Assembly (NCBI RefSeq): GCF_024347515.1
Contig: NZ_AP025492.1
Coordinates: 2,604,001-2,668,000 of the forward strand
DNA length: 64,000 nt
DNA from: Vibrio gigantis
GTDB lineage: Bacteria; Pseudomonadota; Gammaproteobacteria; Enterobacterales; Vibrionaceae
Reading direction: 5' to 3'
Shown: piece after piece, positions 8,932-18,388 of the stretch
Numbering within the stretch: the stretch's first letter is position 1
Layout: every line of letters begins with the position of its first letter
Made by a program: the position numbers and the translations under genes
Notes under the pieces: model-generated
Database searches by the model: none
The model's input: the letters and a program-made list of their open reading frames with translations, nothing else
What the model was told of the DNA's origin: nothing

Positions 8932-9744
8932 ATGGCACGCATTATCGTTGTAACGTCAGGTAAAGGCGGGGTAGGCAAAACGACCTCTAGTGCAGCTATT
9001 GCCTCGGGTCTGGCTTTAAAAGGGAAAAAAACCGCAGTTATCGACTTTGATATCGGTCTGCGTAACCTAGATTTAATCATGGGTTGTGAGCGTCGTGTTG
9101 TTTACGATTTCGTTAACGTTATCAATGGTGAAGCAACGCTGAACCAAGCGATGATCAAAGACAAGCGCACAGAAAACTTGTTCATTCTTCCTGCTTCTCA
9201 AACTCGTGATAAAGACGCACTAACCAAAGATGGTGTTCGTCGTGTATTTGATGAACTGGATGAAATGGGCTTTGATTTCATCATCTGTGATTCCCCTGCA
9301 GGCATAGAGCAAGGCGCTCTAATGGCGTTGTACTTTGCTGATGAAGCGATTGTAACGACTAACCCAGAAGTATCTTCTGTACGCGACTCAGACCGTATTC
9401 TAGGTATTCTTGACTCTAAATCTCGTCGTTCTGAAGACGGCTTGGAGCCTGTGAAGACTCACCTTCTACTGACTCGCTACAACCCAGCACGTGTAACTCA
9501 AGGTGAGATGCTAAGTGTTGAAGACGTTGAAGAGATCCTACACATCTCTCTACTGGGCGTGATTCCAGAAAGCCAAGCGGTACTGAACGCATCGAACAAG
9601 GGTGTTCCAGTTATCTTTGACGAAGCAACCGACGCAGGTATGGCTTACAATGATACTGTAGAGCGACTACTAGGTAGCCAAGTGGACTTCCGTTTCTTAA
9701 CGGAACAGAAGAAAGGCATCTTCAAAAGACTGTTCGGAGGCTAA
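8932..9744 (+). CDS. minD: Septum site-determining ATPase MinD
   Basis: A 270-aa ParA/MinD ATPase that oscillates from pole to pole with MinE and recruits MinC. The deviant Walker A motif GKGGVGKTT (about residues 10-18) with its signature Lys11 is intact, as are DFDIGLRNLD and CDSPAGIE. The C-terminal amphipathic membrane-targeting helix (KKGIFKRLFGG) is present. AAGGAAAAC precedes the ATG, and minE starts 7 bp after the stop. Confidence 0.98.
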   Translation: MARIIVVTSGKGGVGKTTSSAAIASGLALKGKKTAVIDFDIGLRNLDLIMGCERRVVYDFVNVINGEATLNQAMIKDKRTENLFILPASQTRDKDALTKDGVRRVFDELDEMGFDFIICDSPAGIEQGALMALYFADEAIVTTNPEVSSVRDSDRILGILDSKSRRSEDGLEPVKTHLLLTRYNPARVTQGEMLSVEDVEEILHISLLGVIPESQAVLNASNKGVPVIFDEATDAGMAYNDTVERLLGSQVDFRFLTEQKKGIFKRLFGG

Positions 9745-9750
9745 TACGCA

Positions 9751-10014
9751 ATGTCATTACTAGAGTTTTTCAGACCACAGAAAAAGACGACCGCAAACCT
9801 AGCCAAAGAGCGTTTGCAGATCATTGTTGCTGAGCGCCGCAGTCATGACGACCCTGCTCCATCGTACTTACCGCAACTGAAAGAAGACATCTTGAAGTGT
9901 ATTGCAAAGTACGTTGAGGTAGACCCATCAATGGTTGATCTTACTTTCGAACACAAAGATGACGATATTTCAGTATTAGAGCTGAACGTTAAGCTACCAG
10001 AAGACGATAAGTAG
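9751..10014 (+). CDS. minE: Cell division topological specificity factor MinE
   Basis: An 87-aa partner of MinD that stimulates its ATPase and restricts MinC to the poles. The N-terminal [30 protein letters not shown] segment (given here as a family landmark) holds the membrane-binding and anti-MinCD parts, and the C-terminal half is the dimerisation and topology domain. It is the last gene of minCDE, with GGAGG overlapping the minD end and a strong terminator after it. Confidence 0.97.
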   Translation: MSLLEFFRPQKKTTANLAKERLQIIVAERRSHDDPAPSYLPQLKEDILKCIAKYVEVDPSMVDLTFEHKDDDISVLELNVKLPEDDK

Positions 10015-10041
10015 TCTCGCGATTTGGTATGTTGATTGAAT

Positions 10042-10069
10042 AAAAAAGAGAGCCTAGGCTCTCTTTTTT
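10042..10069. terminator. Bidirectional intrinsic terminator between minE and rnd
   Basis: A symmetrical stem AAAAGAGAGCC/GGCTCTCTTTT is bordered by A and T runs, so it can end both minCDE (+) and rnd (-). Confidence 0.85.
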
Positions 10070-10120
10070 GTGTCTGCAGTTTATAGCTACAACTAAGTTA
10101 GATTTTATAGCAGCGAGCGG

Positions 10121-11239
10121 TTATTTGATTGCTTTACTCAGTTTTTCGCCAACCACATCTAAACGCCAGCCTTGCATAACATCAGGTAGCTTCTCTGGGT
10201 TACGATCGTGCTTCCACACCCAGCTTAACACCTGGTTAAGTTGCTTCTTAGATGCCAAAAATTCCGTCGCTAAACCACTGTGTTGGGATGCGGTTTTCAC
10301 TTCATCTTTCAACACTTTGAACAGCTGCTTGTAGCCAGGGAAGTCCATTAGACGTTCGACTGGTGCTGGGTACTCTTCTTCTGGTGTATGTTCAGCTAAT
10401 TTAACGATTGAGCTGATTTTGGCACCGTGGCGGCGTACAGAGCGGTAATCAAAACCTTCTTGCTCCATGTGCTTAGGATCTTTCATTGCGAAACGTGCCA
10501 CTGCCCATAAATCTTGCTCTTTGAAGACAAAGTTCAGCGCCAAATCACGCTTAATAGCTTCTTTTAGACGCCACGTTGCTAGAGGTCGTAAGATCGCTAG
10601 CTGCTTAGGTTTTAGCTGCCATGCCCCTTTAATATCAAGGTAAGCCGTATCTGGATTTACTTTACGGATTCGCTTGGAAACTTGTAAATCAGACTCTTGT
10701 TGAGCCGCTTCCCACCAGCCTGCTTCCATCACTTTCTCAAGAAGCTTGTTGTACATAGGCATTAAGTAGTGAACATCTGCAGCCGCGTAGTCGAGTTGCT
10801 TTTGAGAAAGCGGACGCGCCAACCAGTCAGTGCGAGATTCACTTTTATCTAGATCGACACCGACAAACTCTGAAACCAGAGCAGCAAAGCCTGTTGATAA
10901 ACCATGACCTAAGAAAGCTGCCATGATCTGTGTATCAACCATTGGTGTTGGTGTGCAGCCAAATGTGTTTTGGAACACTTCCAAATCTTCACCGCAAGCG
11001 TGTAGCACTTTCAGAACAGAAGCGTCTTTCAACAATCCAACAAATGGTGTCATTTCACCAAGAGCAATAGGGTCAATCAGTGACAGCGTTTCACCATCAA
11101 ATAACTGAATCAAGCCTAATTGAGGGTAATAGGTTCTTGTACGAACAAACTCCGTATCAAGCATAACGACATCGGCTTCACGTGCTTGTTGGCAAACTCG
11201 CTCAAGGTCTTTCAATTGGGTAATGATTTGATAATCCAC
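10121..11239 (-). CDS. rnd: Ribonuclease D
   Basis: A 3'-5' exoribonuclease that trims tRNA precursors. The DEDD exonuclease domain is about residues 1-170, with MLDTEFVRTRTYYPQLGLIQ (first acidic pair), LHACGEDLEVF and LDYAAADVHYL (last acidic residue and Tyr). HRDC-type helices fill the rest. The start is placed at the GTG at 11239 (MDYQIITQ), which has GAGAG upstream and matches E. coli Rnd. A GTG 12 nt earlier is a weaker choice. The start is near fadD, as in E. coli. Confidence 0.94.
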   Translation of the reverse strand: MDYQIITQLKDLERVCQQAREADVVMLDTEFVRTRTYYPQLGLIQLFDGETLSLIDPIALGEMTPFVGLLKDASVLKVLHACGEDLEVFQNTFGCTPTPMVDTQIMAAFLGHGLSTGFAALVSEFVGVDLDKSESRTDWLARPLSQKQLDYAAADVHYLMPMYNKLLEKVMEAGWWEAAQQESDLQVSKRIRKVNPDTAYLDIKGAWQLKPKQLAILRPLATWRLKEAIKRDLALNFVFKEQDLWAVARFAMKDPKHMEQEGFDYRSVRRHGAKISSIVKLAEHTPEEEYPAPVERLMDFPGYKQLFKVLKDEVKTASQHSGLATEFLASKKQLNQVLSWVWKHDRNPEKLPDVMQGWRLDVVGEKLSKAIK

Positions 11240-11274
11240 AAAAACTCTCACAGGTTTCTATTTGATCGCCGGAT

Positions 11275-11305
11275 ACAAAAATGCCGACATTAACTGTCGG
11301 CATTC
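11275..11305 (-). terminator. Intrinsic terminator of fadD
   Basis: A 10-bp stem AATGCCGACA/TGTCGGCATT with a 5-nt loop and a T5 tract on the minus strand, between fadD and rnd. Confidence 0.8.
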
Positions 11306-11383
11306 TAACACCATTTTTCAATGCTCGCTTAGATTAAGCGCTTCAATGGCTTTGGCCTAGTGGTTACGAGTCCACTGACTAGT

Positions 11384-13078
11384 CTATTCGCTCGCGCGTT
11401 TAGCCAATTCTGCATCGTTTTCTTCACGCAGCACGCGGCGTAAGATCTTACCTACATTAGTCTTTGGAAGGTCATCTCTGAACTCGACTAATTTAGGGAT
11501 CTTGTAACCCGTTAGGTGCTCACGACAGTGCGCGATAATGTCTTCTTTAGTCAAGCTAGGGTCACGCTTAACAACGTAGATCTTAACTAGCTCACCAGAC
11601 ACCTCATGAGGTTGGCCGATAGCCGCAACTTCTAACACTTTGCCATGCAGAGCCACCACGTCTTCGATCTCGTTCGGGTAAACGTTAAAGCCTGACACAA
11701 GAATCATGTCTTTCTTACGGTCTACGATGTACAACAAGCCTTCGTCATCAAATTTAACGATATCACCAGTCGATAACCAACCATCTTGGTCGATCACTTC
11801 TTTGGTCGCTTCTGGACGTTGCCAGTAGCCTTGCATCACTTGAGGACCACGAACTTGAAGCTCACCCACTTGGTCATTAGCAATAACTTTGCCTTCATCA
11901 TCAACAATACGAACTTCTGTCGATGGTACTGGTAGGCCAATCGCACCTGTATAGTCTTTCAGATCGTATGGGTTACCCGTTACCAGTGGTGAACATTCGG
12001 TTAAACCATAACCTTCCAATAGGTGGACGCCAGTCACTTTCTTCCATTGCTCAGCAACAGCTCGTTGAACCGCCATGCCGCCGCCAACAGACAAACGCAT
12101 GTTACTGAAATCCAATTCGTGGAAATCTTCGTTGTTCACTAACGCATTGAACAGGGTGTTTACACCAGTAATCGCGGTAAACGGAACTTTTTGCAGTTCT
12201 TTGATGAAGCCAGGGATATCACGAGGGTTAGTAATAAGAAGGTTACGGCCACCCATCTCAACAAACAGTAAGCAGTTCACTGTTAGGGCGAAAACATGGT
12301 AAAGCGGCAGTGCTGTCACAACCAACTCACGGCCCTCTTGCAAAACAGGACCATACGCCCCTTTCGCTTGAAGTACGTTCGCAATCATATTACGGTGCGT
12401 TAGGATTGCGCCTTTCGCTACACCCGTTGTGCCGCCCGTATACTGCAGGAATGCAATGTCATCACCCGCCATAAACGGCTTCACGTATTGAAGGCGACGG
12501 CCTTTATGAAGCGCTTTTCTGAATGAAATCGCACCCGGTAGATCATACTTAGGCACCATACCTTTTACGTATTTCACTACGAAGTCGACAATTGTACCTT
12601 TCGCACGAGGTAACATTTGACCTAGGCTAGTTAGAACAACGTGTTTCACTGGTGTGTTATCAACTACTTTCTCTAGCGTGCTTGCAAAGTTAGATACGAT
12701 AACAATCGCCTTTGCACCAGAATCGTTCAGTTGATGTTCAAGCTCACGAGGTGTGTAAAGTGGGTTGACGTTCACTGCAATCATACCGGCACGTAATACA
12801 CCAAACAGTGCAATTGGGTATTGCAGTAGGTTTGGCATCATAAGCGCGACGCGATCGCCCTTCTTCAGTTTTAAGTCATTCTGCAAGTAAGCGGCAAAAG
12901 CACGGCTGCGCTCTTCAAGCTTACGGAATGTCATAATCGAGCCCATGTTCTCGAATGCAGGTTGGTCCGCGTACTTCTGTACCGACTGTTCAAACATTTC
13001 TACAAGAGATGGGTACTGATCTGGGTTGATCGTTTCTGGTACGTCACTTGGATAACGTGAAAGCCAAGGTTTATCCAC
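11384..13078 (-). CDS. fadD: Long-chain fatty-acid-CoA ligase
   Basis: FadD activates imported long-chain fatty acids to acyl-CoA for beta-oxidation or lipid synthesis at the inner membrane. The 564-aa protein shows the AMP-binding P-loop ([16 protein letters not shown], about residue 213 on), the GYGLTECSP segment, the [22 protein letters not shown] hinge region (cited by landmark) and the C-terminal catalytic Lys region ([11 protein letters not shown]). The start is GTG with GAGGAG 9 nt upstream. A 20-bp palindrome at 13150-13169 lies in its upstream region. Confidence 0.96.
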   Translation of the reverse strand: MDKPWLSRYPSDVPETINPDQYPSLVEMFEQSVQKYADQPAFENMGSIMTFRKLEERSRAFAAYLQNDLKLKKGDRVALMMPNLLQYPIALFGVLRAGMIAVNVNPLYTPRELEHQLNDSGAKAIVIVSNFASTLEKVVDNTPVKHVVLTSLGQMLPRAKGTIVDFVVKYVKGMVPKYDLPGAISFRKALHKGRRLQYVKPFMAGDDIAFLQYTGGTTGVAKGAILTHRNMIANVLQAKGAYGPVLQEGRELVVTALPLYHVFALTVNCLLFVEMGGRNLLITNPRDIPGFIKELQKVPFTAITGVNTLFNALVNNEDFHELDFSNMRLSVGGGMAVQRAVAEQWKKVTGVHLLEGYGLTECSPLVTGNPYDLKDYTGAIGLPVPSTEVRIVDDEGKVIANDQVGELQVRGPQVMQGYWQRPEATKEVIDQDGWLSTGDIVKFDDEGLLYIVDRKKDMILVSGFNVYPNEIEDVVALHGKVLEVAAIGQPHEVSGELVKIYVVKRDPSLTKEDIIAHCREHLTGYKIPKLVEFRDDLPKTNVGKILRRVLREENDAELAKRASE

Positions 13079-13149
13079 GATGTTACTCCTCGTTTATCAG
13101 CTGACGACTGCTTCGCCGCTTTTTTATCATTGCGGTATTACAGCACAGC

Positions 13150-13169
13150 TTTAGTGCATGAGCACTAAA
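13150..13169. promoter_or_regulatory. Perfect inverted repeat upstream of fadD
   Basis: TTTAGTGC-ATGA-GCACTAAA is a perfect 8+4+8 dyad between the hydrolase gene and fadD. It has no T tract, so an operator fits better than a terminator. It does not resemble the FadR site I know. Confidence 0.4.
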
Positions 13170-13185
13170 AGGCTCAAACACTTGT

Positions 13186-14049
13186 TTAAATTTTGTTAAC
13201 TACACCAAGAATTAGCTCTGAAACTAGCTCTGGGCTCTCTAAATGGCAATGATGTCCGCCAGGAACAGTCTCTACTTGCAGAGGACTATGCGCTGATTTG
13301 TAGCGATTATGCTGCAAATGTCGGAATCCATCATTCCCTAGGATTATTAATTGAGGGCATTCAATAGCCGCCATAATCGCTTCAGCGTGCGCCTGTGACA
13401 TTCGATATAACGAGTCACATTTTAGATTAGGGTCGCATCGCCATTGCCAAGAGTTATCGAACTCGACAATACCTCGCTCAACAATAGGAGCGATTAATTC
13501 GGCATTAATTTGATTGGCGTGAGCTCTCAGCTTAATAGCATCCTCAAGGCTTGCCAGAGGACGTGAAGGCTTTCTTCGCTGTCGAAGACGACTGAGTACC
13601 CCATCTCTCAAGCGAGAAACCGTTTCTTGGGGAGCTTCTGAAAGAGGTCCGTGACCTTCAATTTGAATTAATCCTGACACCTTTTCAGGAAAGGCGGCAC
13701 TATAGCAACTTGCTATCAATGCACCAAGTGAATGTCCTACCAGTACCAGTCTGTTTGACGATAATTTAGTCACCAACTGATGCAAATCATCAATATAATC
13801 ATGAAATGGGTAGTAACTTCCCGACTTGTGCGACGAGAAGCCGTGTCCGAAGAGGTCGATAGCAACAAGGTGAGCATTGGGATCAAGCTTGGCGACTTGC
13901 TGCATAACCTGATTAAAGCTGGACGAATTATCCAACCACCCATGAATAAAAACGACCGTCATTACGGTCGTTTGTGGGTTGCCTATCTGTTGTGTGGCAA
14001 GCGTCCCGCTCGCAAGGGAGTATGACTTTTCAATCATCAAACATCTCAT
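13186..14049 (-). CDS. Alpha/beta-fold hydrolase
   Basis: A hydrolase of about 287 aa with FIHGWLDNSSSF (oxyanion region), the nucleophile elbow VGHSLGA (Ser) and a C-terminal His in VPGGHHCHLESPE, giving a complete alpha/beta-hydrolase triad pattern. The substrate is unknown. Three starts are possible (TTG 14070, ATG 14049, ATG 14037); none has a strong ribosome site, and I picked the middle one. It lies 37 bp after the Slp lipoprotein gene on the same strand. It seems inserted into the fadD-slp-tsaB-yoaA neighbourhood shared with E. coli. Confidence 0.8.
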   Translation of the reverse strand: MRCLMIEKSYSLASGTLATQQIGNPQTTVMTVVFIHGWLDNSSSFNQVMQQVAKLDPNAHLVAIDLFGHGFSSHKSGSYYPFHDYIDDLHQLVTKLSSNRLVLVGHSLGALIASCYSAAFPEKVSGLIQIEGHGPLSEAPQETVSRLRDGVLSRLRQRRKPSRPLASLEDAIKLRAHANQINAELIAPIVERGIVEFDNSWQWRCDPNLKCDSLYRMSQAHAEAIMAAIECPQLIILGNDGFRHLQHNRYKSAHSPLQVETVPGGHHCHLESPELVSELILGVVNKI

Positions 14050-14086
14050 TCCATCTGATTGCGAAATCAACGTCTAATAAAGTTAA

Positions 14087-14647
14087 TTACTCTACGTCCT
14101 GTATCACTCGGCCTTGTCTTGGCATTGTTTGAAAACTACGACAATGTAAACTTCTGCACGAGTAGTAGGTTGGTGCGAAATCGTTAACAACAATGCGCTC
14201 TGTAATGTTCCACAGTCGTTGGTTATCTACCTTCATCACAGGGAAGGTGTAAGGGAACTCGCCGATTTTGCCATCTTCACTACCACTTGATTGGCCAACC
14301 AAAGTAATCAGACGACCTTCTGCAAAGCTTAGAGGCTCAACATATCCTTCGATATAACCAACAAAACGTCCGCTTGGCTCTGCGTCTAGATCTGGTTTGC
14401 CGTTACTAGAGATCGGCATATTAGCGACTTCGATTCGAGTCTTATCTTTCAAGTTGGTCACTTTCGATATTACGCCGCCTAGTCGAACACTTTTCGCATC
14501 CGGTAGTTGGTCGACCCATTGTTGGTAATCGCTAATAACAGGCTCTGATTTTGCTTCGAGTTCGCTAGGTAGTGATGAACACCCTGCAAGCATCAAGATA
14601 CCAAGAGAAAAGACAATTAAGCGTATTTTAGAGAGATAATTTGACAT
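14087..14647 (-). CDS. Slp-family outer membrane lipoprotein
   Basis: A 186-aa lipoprotein with a signal peptide ending in the lipobox LMLAGC (acylated Cys at about 23). The mature part begins SSLPSELEAKSEP and contains VRLGGVISKVTNLKDKTRIEV, like the Slp/YeaY family whose E. coli members are induced in starvation or sigma-E stress. AAGGA lies about 8 nt before the ATG. E. coli yeaY occupies the same position between fadD and tsaB. Confidence 0.88.
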   Translation of the reverse strand: MSNYLSKIRLIVFSLGILMLAGCSSLPSELEAKSEPVISDYQQWVDQLPDAKSVRLGGVISKVTNLKDKTRIEVANMPISSNGKPDLDAEPSGRFVGYIEGYVEPLSFAEGRLITLVGQSSGSEDGKIGEFPYTFPVMKVDNQRLWNITERIVVNDFAPTYYSCRSLHCRSFQTMPRQGRVIQDVE

Positions 14648-14682
14648 GGTTCAGATCCTTAAGCAGGCATTAACAATAAGCT

Positions 14683-14988
14683 CTAGATGTAGATATCGAC
14701 ACCGATAAGCTTTGCAAGTTCTTCTTTCTTCGCCTGATTCATTACATCCATATACTCTTCCATTGCCCTACGTCCTCGGCCTTCTGGAAGATCATACTGG
14801 ATTTGAGCCTTGTGTAGTTCAGACTCTTTAACTTGACGAATAGAGTGAGAAACAGCATTAGCCACCTTCGTTGGTTGTCCAACCGCAGTGCTAGCATCAG
14901 ATTTTTTTGCCTGCTCCTTCTTTTTGATTCGATTAGGCTTAGACGTGCTGCCTATCGAAGAAGGAGGTAAGTTGTTAATTGATACCAT
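14683..14988 (-). CDS. Conserved small protein of unknown function
   Basis: A 101-aa protein I cannot name. The N-terminal half is basic and Ser/Lys-rich (SKPNRIKKKEQAKKSD) and probably disordered. The C-terminal half, YDLPEGRGRRAMEEYMDV then KKEELAKLIGVDIYI, is amphipathic and ends in a hydrophobic G-V-D-I-Y-I motif, which looks like an interaction helix. There is no signal peptide or membrane segment. It lies between the Slp gene and tsaB on the same strand, with 35 bp to the former. Confidence 0.65.
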   Translation of the reverse strand: MVSINNLPPSSIGSTSKPNRIKKKEQAKKSDASTAVGQPTKVANAVSHSIRQVKESELHKAQIQYDLPEGRGRRAMEEYMDVMNQAKKEELAKLIGVDIYI

Positions 14989-15060
14989 GACTAATTATCT
15001 GCCCTCTCAAATCTAAATAATACGCATTTAGACCTAATTTGCATCAGAACCTTGTAAAAA

Positions 15061-15762
15061 TTATTCGCGACCTGGCAATTTCTTCCAAGTCACTTTATCA
15101 CGAAGATAAACTGGCTCAGACTCTTCAGCTGCAACCGCTTTGCCTTCTGCGTAAGCAAATTGAGCGAGGAAAGCCATATCTTGAGCTTCTGGGAACAGAA
15201 CCTCACACGCTTTGGTGTTGATCGCTAGAGTATCCATGTGTTCTGAATACGCTTCCCAACCTGTCCCTACTTTTGCCCATGTTTCGGAGTCAGCTTTAAG
15301 CTGCGCAGCCAATTCACTTGGTGGCGTTACACATTCGGCATCAACCGCTGTCCAACGACCATCTTGTTCACGGCTGTAACGAGCCCAGTACACTTCGCTC
15401 ATACGCGCATCAATCGCTGTTGCTACGTGAGTTTCACCAAATTTGCGGTAGCTGCCTTGTGCCATCGCTGCCAAAGTAGACACACCGATCATTGGTAAAT
15501 CCGCACCAAAAGCCAAGCCCTGAGCAATACCAATACCAATACGCACACCCGTGAAGCTGCCTGGGCCTTGGCCAAACGCGATAGCATCGATATCGGTTAA
15601 AGCGACATTCGCTTCTTTCAGTACTTCATCAACCATAGGTAGAATTTTTTTCGTATGGTCTCGAGGAGCCTCTTCGCTACGTGCGAACACCTGGTCACCC
15701 ATTACTAATGCCACTGAACAGTTTTCAGTGGCGGTATCTACTGCAAGAATTTTCGCGCTCAT
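15061..15762 (-). CDS. tsaB: tRNA threonylcarbamoyladenosine biosynthesis protein TsaB
   Basis: A 233-aa ASKHA-fold partner of TsaD needed for the t6A37 modification of ANN-decoding tRNAs. The protein starts [20 protein letters not shown], and [20 protein letters not shown] is the family signature. It is the usual length, directly downstream of yoaA on the same strand with about 59 bp between, as in the E. coli neighbourhood. Confidence 0.95.
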   Translation of the reverse strand: MSAKILAVDTATENCSVALVMGDQVFARSEEAPRDHTKKILPMVDEVLKEANVALTDIDAIAFGQGPGSFTGVRIGIGIAQGLAFGADLPMIGVSTLAAMAQGSYRKFGETHVATAIDARMSEVYWARYSREQDGRWTAVDAECVTPPSELAAQLKADSETWAKVGTGWEAYSEHMDTLAINTKACEVLFPEAQDMAFLAQFAYAEGKAVAAEESEPVYLRDKVTWKKLPGRE

Positions 15763-15821
15763 TTGTGTCTCAAATATTCGTTATCTAATCTAAAAATAAT
15801 GGCTAAGCTCAACAATGCCAA

Positions 15822-17750
15822 TTACTCAGCAGCGGTTGAATGGTCTTTAGCTAAGAATTCTTTAATGACCCCTAAGTCACGTGTACGAGGAATAGGCGGT
15901 AAACTCGCCAAAAATATGCCACCGTAATCGCGAGTCACCAATCGGTTATCGCAAATAATCAAAGCGCCATTATCGCGCTTGTCACGTATCAATCGGCCGA
16001 CACCTTGTTTCAAGGTAATCACAGCGTCTGGCAACTGTACCTGTGCAAAAGGATCACCCCCTTTTAGCTTACAGTCCTCGATTCGAGCCTTAAGTAAAGG
16101 GTCATCAGGGGCCGTAAAGGGCAATTTATCGATGATAACACAGCTTAATGCATCGCCCCTAACATCTATCCCTTCCCAGAAAGCGCCTGTCGCTACCAGT
16201 AAGGCATTACCCAATTCCATAAACTCAGCCAAGGTTTTTTGCTTGCTTGTCTCACCTTGCAATAGCACCGGCACGGTCAAGGTTTCACGAAATCGCTCCC
16301 CCAACTCTTTCATCATGCTGTGTGAGGTGCACAAGAAGAAACAGCGACCTTGGTTCTGCTCGATTACCGGAGTCAGCATTCGAACTAGCTTATCCGCCAA
16401 GCCTGGGCTATTGGGCTCTGGAAGATAGCGAGGCACACACAAGCGCGCCTGATTTGGATAGTCAAACGGGCTTGGCAGTGAAAACTGTGCTGACGGTTTT
16501 AGTCCCAAGCGTGAGGTAAAGTGGTCGAAATCGTCCGACACCGCCAAGGTTGCTGACGTAAATACCCAAGCGCCCGGCTTCAGCTCAATCTGCTCGTGAA
16601 ATTTATCGGCAACTGAAAGCGGCGTAATGTGCAAAGCAAAGTGGCGCGGTGTGGTGTCATACCAATAGGAATAACCGGTAATCGACACGTCACATACACG
16701 TTCAATGCGCGACTTAATCATGTTTGCACGTTCGAAAGCGGTATCTAACAGCTGACTTCGTCCGAGTGCTAATTTCAATACATCAACGGCCAATTGCAAT
16801 GCATCTTGCAAACGAACTAACTCTCTTGCAATTGATTCAGATTTTAAGGCTTCCCGCCAGTTACCACGAAAGCCTGTATCACCCAATACGATACGTAAAT
16901 CGGCTGAAGATTGAACGAGCCTATCCCCTACTTTTTGCAACTGACGCATATCTTTGGCTTCAGTTCGGTAAGCGATTTCAATATCTTTGGCTAGCTCTTG
17001 AATCTGTCGACTGGAAACTGATTGTCCGAAGTACTGGCTCGCAATATCGGGAAGTTGGTGCGCTTCATCGAAAATAAACACATCGGCTTCAGGTATCAGC
17101 TCACCAAATCCGGTTTCTTTAATCGCTAAATCCGCTAAAAACAAGTGATGGTTCACTACAACAACATCGGAATCCATCGCTTTTTTACGCGCTTTCAGTA
17201 CAAAGCAATCGGTATAACTTGGACACTCTTTGCCCAAGCAATTGTCGTTGGTCGAGGTAATCGTTGGGATTACAGGGCTATCTTCAGCAATATCATCACA
17301 ATCACCCAAATCACCGGTTTGTGTAGATGACGACCAGCTACGAACTTTCACTAGCTGAGCCAGCAATGTTGGATCAGTATGAGTGCCATGACTTTCGATC
17401 ATTTGACGACTCAGTCTATCCAAGCACAAATAATTCGAACGGCCTTTGAGCAACGCTACCTGGCCATAAAAGCCAAGCGCATCGACCATCAGTGGTAAAT
17501 CGCGATGAAACAACTGTTCTTGAAGGTTTTTAGACCCCGTACTAATGATGGTTTTCTTGCCGCTCAGCAGTGCTGGTACTAAGTAAGCAAAAGTCTTACC
17601 GGTACCGGTTCCCGCTTCAACGACTAACTGACTCTGTTGCTCAATGGCTTGTGAAACCGCTTCAGCCATGTCTAGCTGAGCTTGTCGTGGTTGAAACCCA
17701 GGGATAGCTTTACCCAGAGCACCATCAGCAGAAAACGTTTTAGATATCAT
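15822..17750 (-). CDS. yoaA: DinG/XPD-like ATP-dependent DNA helicase YoaA
   Basis: A 642-aa superfamily 2 helicase. Walker A is VEAGTGTGKTF (about residues 43-53), the DEAH box is FDEAHQLP, and motif VI is GVGRLIRD. Cys residues at LCLDR and in NCLGKECPSYTDCF form the four-Cys iron-sulfur cluster set of XPD-like helicases. E. coli YoaA acts with the clamp-loader chi subunit in repair of stalled forks; that role here is by homology. It is the first gene of a minus-strand run ending with fadD. Confidence 0.93.
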   Translation of the reverse strand: MISKTFSADGALGKAIPGFQPRQAQLDMAEAVSQAIEQQSQLVVEAGTGTGKTFAYLVPALLSGKKTIISTGSKNLQEQLFHRDLPLMVDALGFYGQVALLKGRSNYLCLDRLSRQMIESHGTHTDPTLLAQLVKVRSWSSSTQTGDLGDCDDIAEDSPVIPTITSTNDNCLGKECPSYTDCFVLKARKKAMDSDVVVVNHHLFLADLAIKETGFGELIPEADVFIFDEAHQLPDIASQYFGQSVSSRQIQELAKDIEIAYRTEAKDMRQLQKVGDRLVQSSADLRIVLGDTGFRGNWREALKSESIARELVRLQDALQLAVDVLKLALGRSQLLDTAFERANMIKSRIERVCDVSITGYSYWYDTTPRHFALHITPLSVADKFHEQIELKPGAWVFTSATLAVSDDFDHFTSRLGLKPSAQFSLPSPFDYPNQARLCVPRYLPEPNSPGLADKLVRMLTPVIEQNQGRCFFLCTSHSMMKELGERFRETLTVPVLLQGETSKQKTLAEFMELGNALLVATGAFWEGIDVRGDALSCVIIDKLPFTAPDDPLLKARIEDCKLKGGDPFAQVQLPDAVITLKQGVGRLIRDKRDNGALIICDNRLVTRDYGGIFLASLPPIPRTRDLGVIKEFLAKDHSTAAE

Positions 17751-17911
17751 AGAGTACGAAGTTTAGAAAAATAGAAGGCGAATTATGGCAGGTTTAGTGA
17801 GCCGGCGCGAATCAAGAATGACTTCGCACCGGAGGTGTTTGGGTTATTTCAAATTACCTTGAGAACGGAAATGAAAATCGAGATTGCTGTTATAGTTTGA
17901 ACGTTAATTGC

Positions 17912-18112
17912 TTATTTTCGGTTGAGATAACGAGATAGCCAAGGAGCGCCTTCAAATTCATTGTCATTTGGCTGTATGGCTTTTACAGCGTCGGTTGGCG
18001 AGGTTTTGCTTTCCCACATTTCATCGAGAACATTTCCATCTAGCTCTGTGCTGCCAGCCAATGAACTCACGCGCTTGCAGTACAGCTTTTTTGCTAGTAA
18101 CTCTTTATCCAT
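17912..18112 (-). CDS. Small protein of unknown function
   Basis: A 66-aa protein starting MDKELLAKKLYCKRVSSLAG. The ATG at 18112 is chosen because AGAGGTG lies 8 nt upstream; a GTG nine bases earlier is less likely. There is no membrane segment or recognised motif. The C-terminus, EGAPWLSRYLNRK, is aromatic and basic. It stands alone between yoaA and purU. The good ribosome site and codon use support a real gene. Confidence 0.6.
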   Translation of the reverse strand: MDKELLAKKLYCKRVSSLAGSTELDGNVLDEMWESKTSPTDAVKAIQPNDNEFEGAPWLSRYLNRK

Positions 18113-18388
18113 AAGTATCACCTCTATTTTTGGCCAAGGCGAAAATGCCTCGGTTGAAGTTCAAATGCGTACTACGGTCAAAACTTTAAAAATGAAGCTT
18201 CTGCCTGTTTTGCTATCTGAAAACTGATATTTCGACATCAAACAATTTATCAAAGCGATAAATGAGCAGCAGAATTTGTTGAAACCAACTTGATAATAGA
18301 TTAATTATAACGGTGATATTGCGGCTCAGTTCACCGTTCGACGGCCTGTATTTAATTTGAAGAATAAAAAATATTTCATGGAAGTAAG

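Noticed and set aside
15979..16428. 149-aa plus-strand ORF opposite yoaA
   Set aside because: Antisense to an intact helicase gene with all motifs in place.
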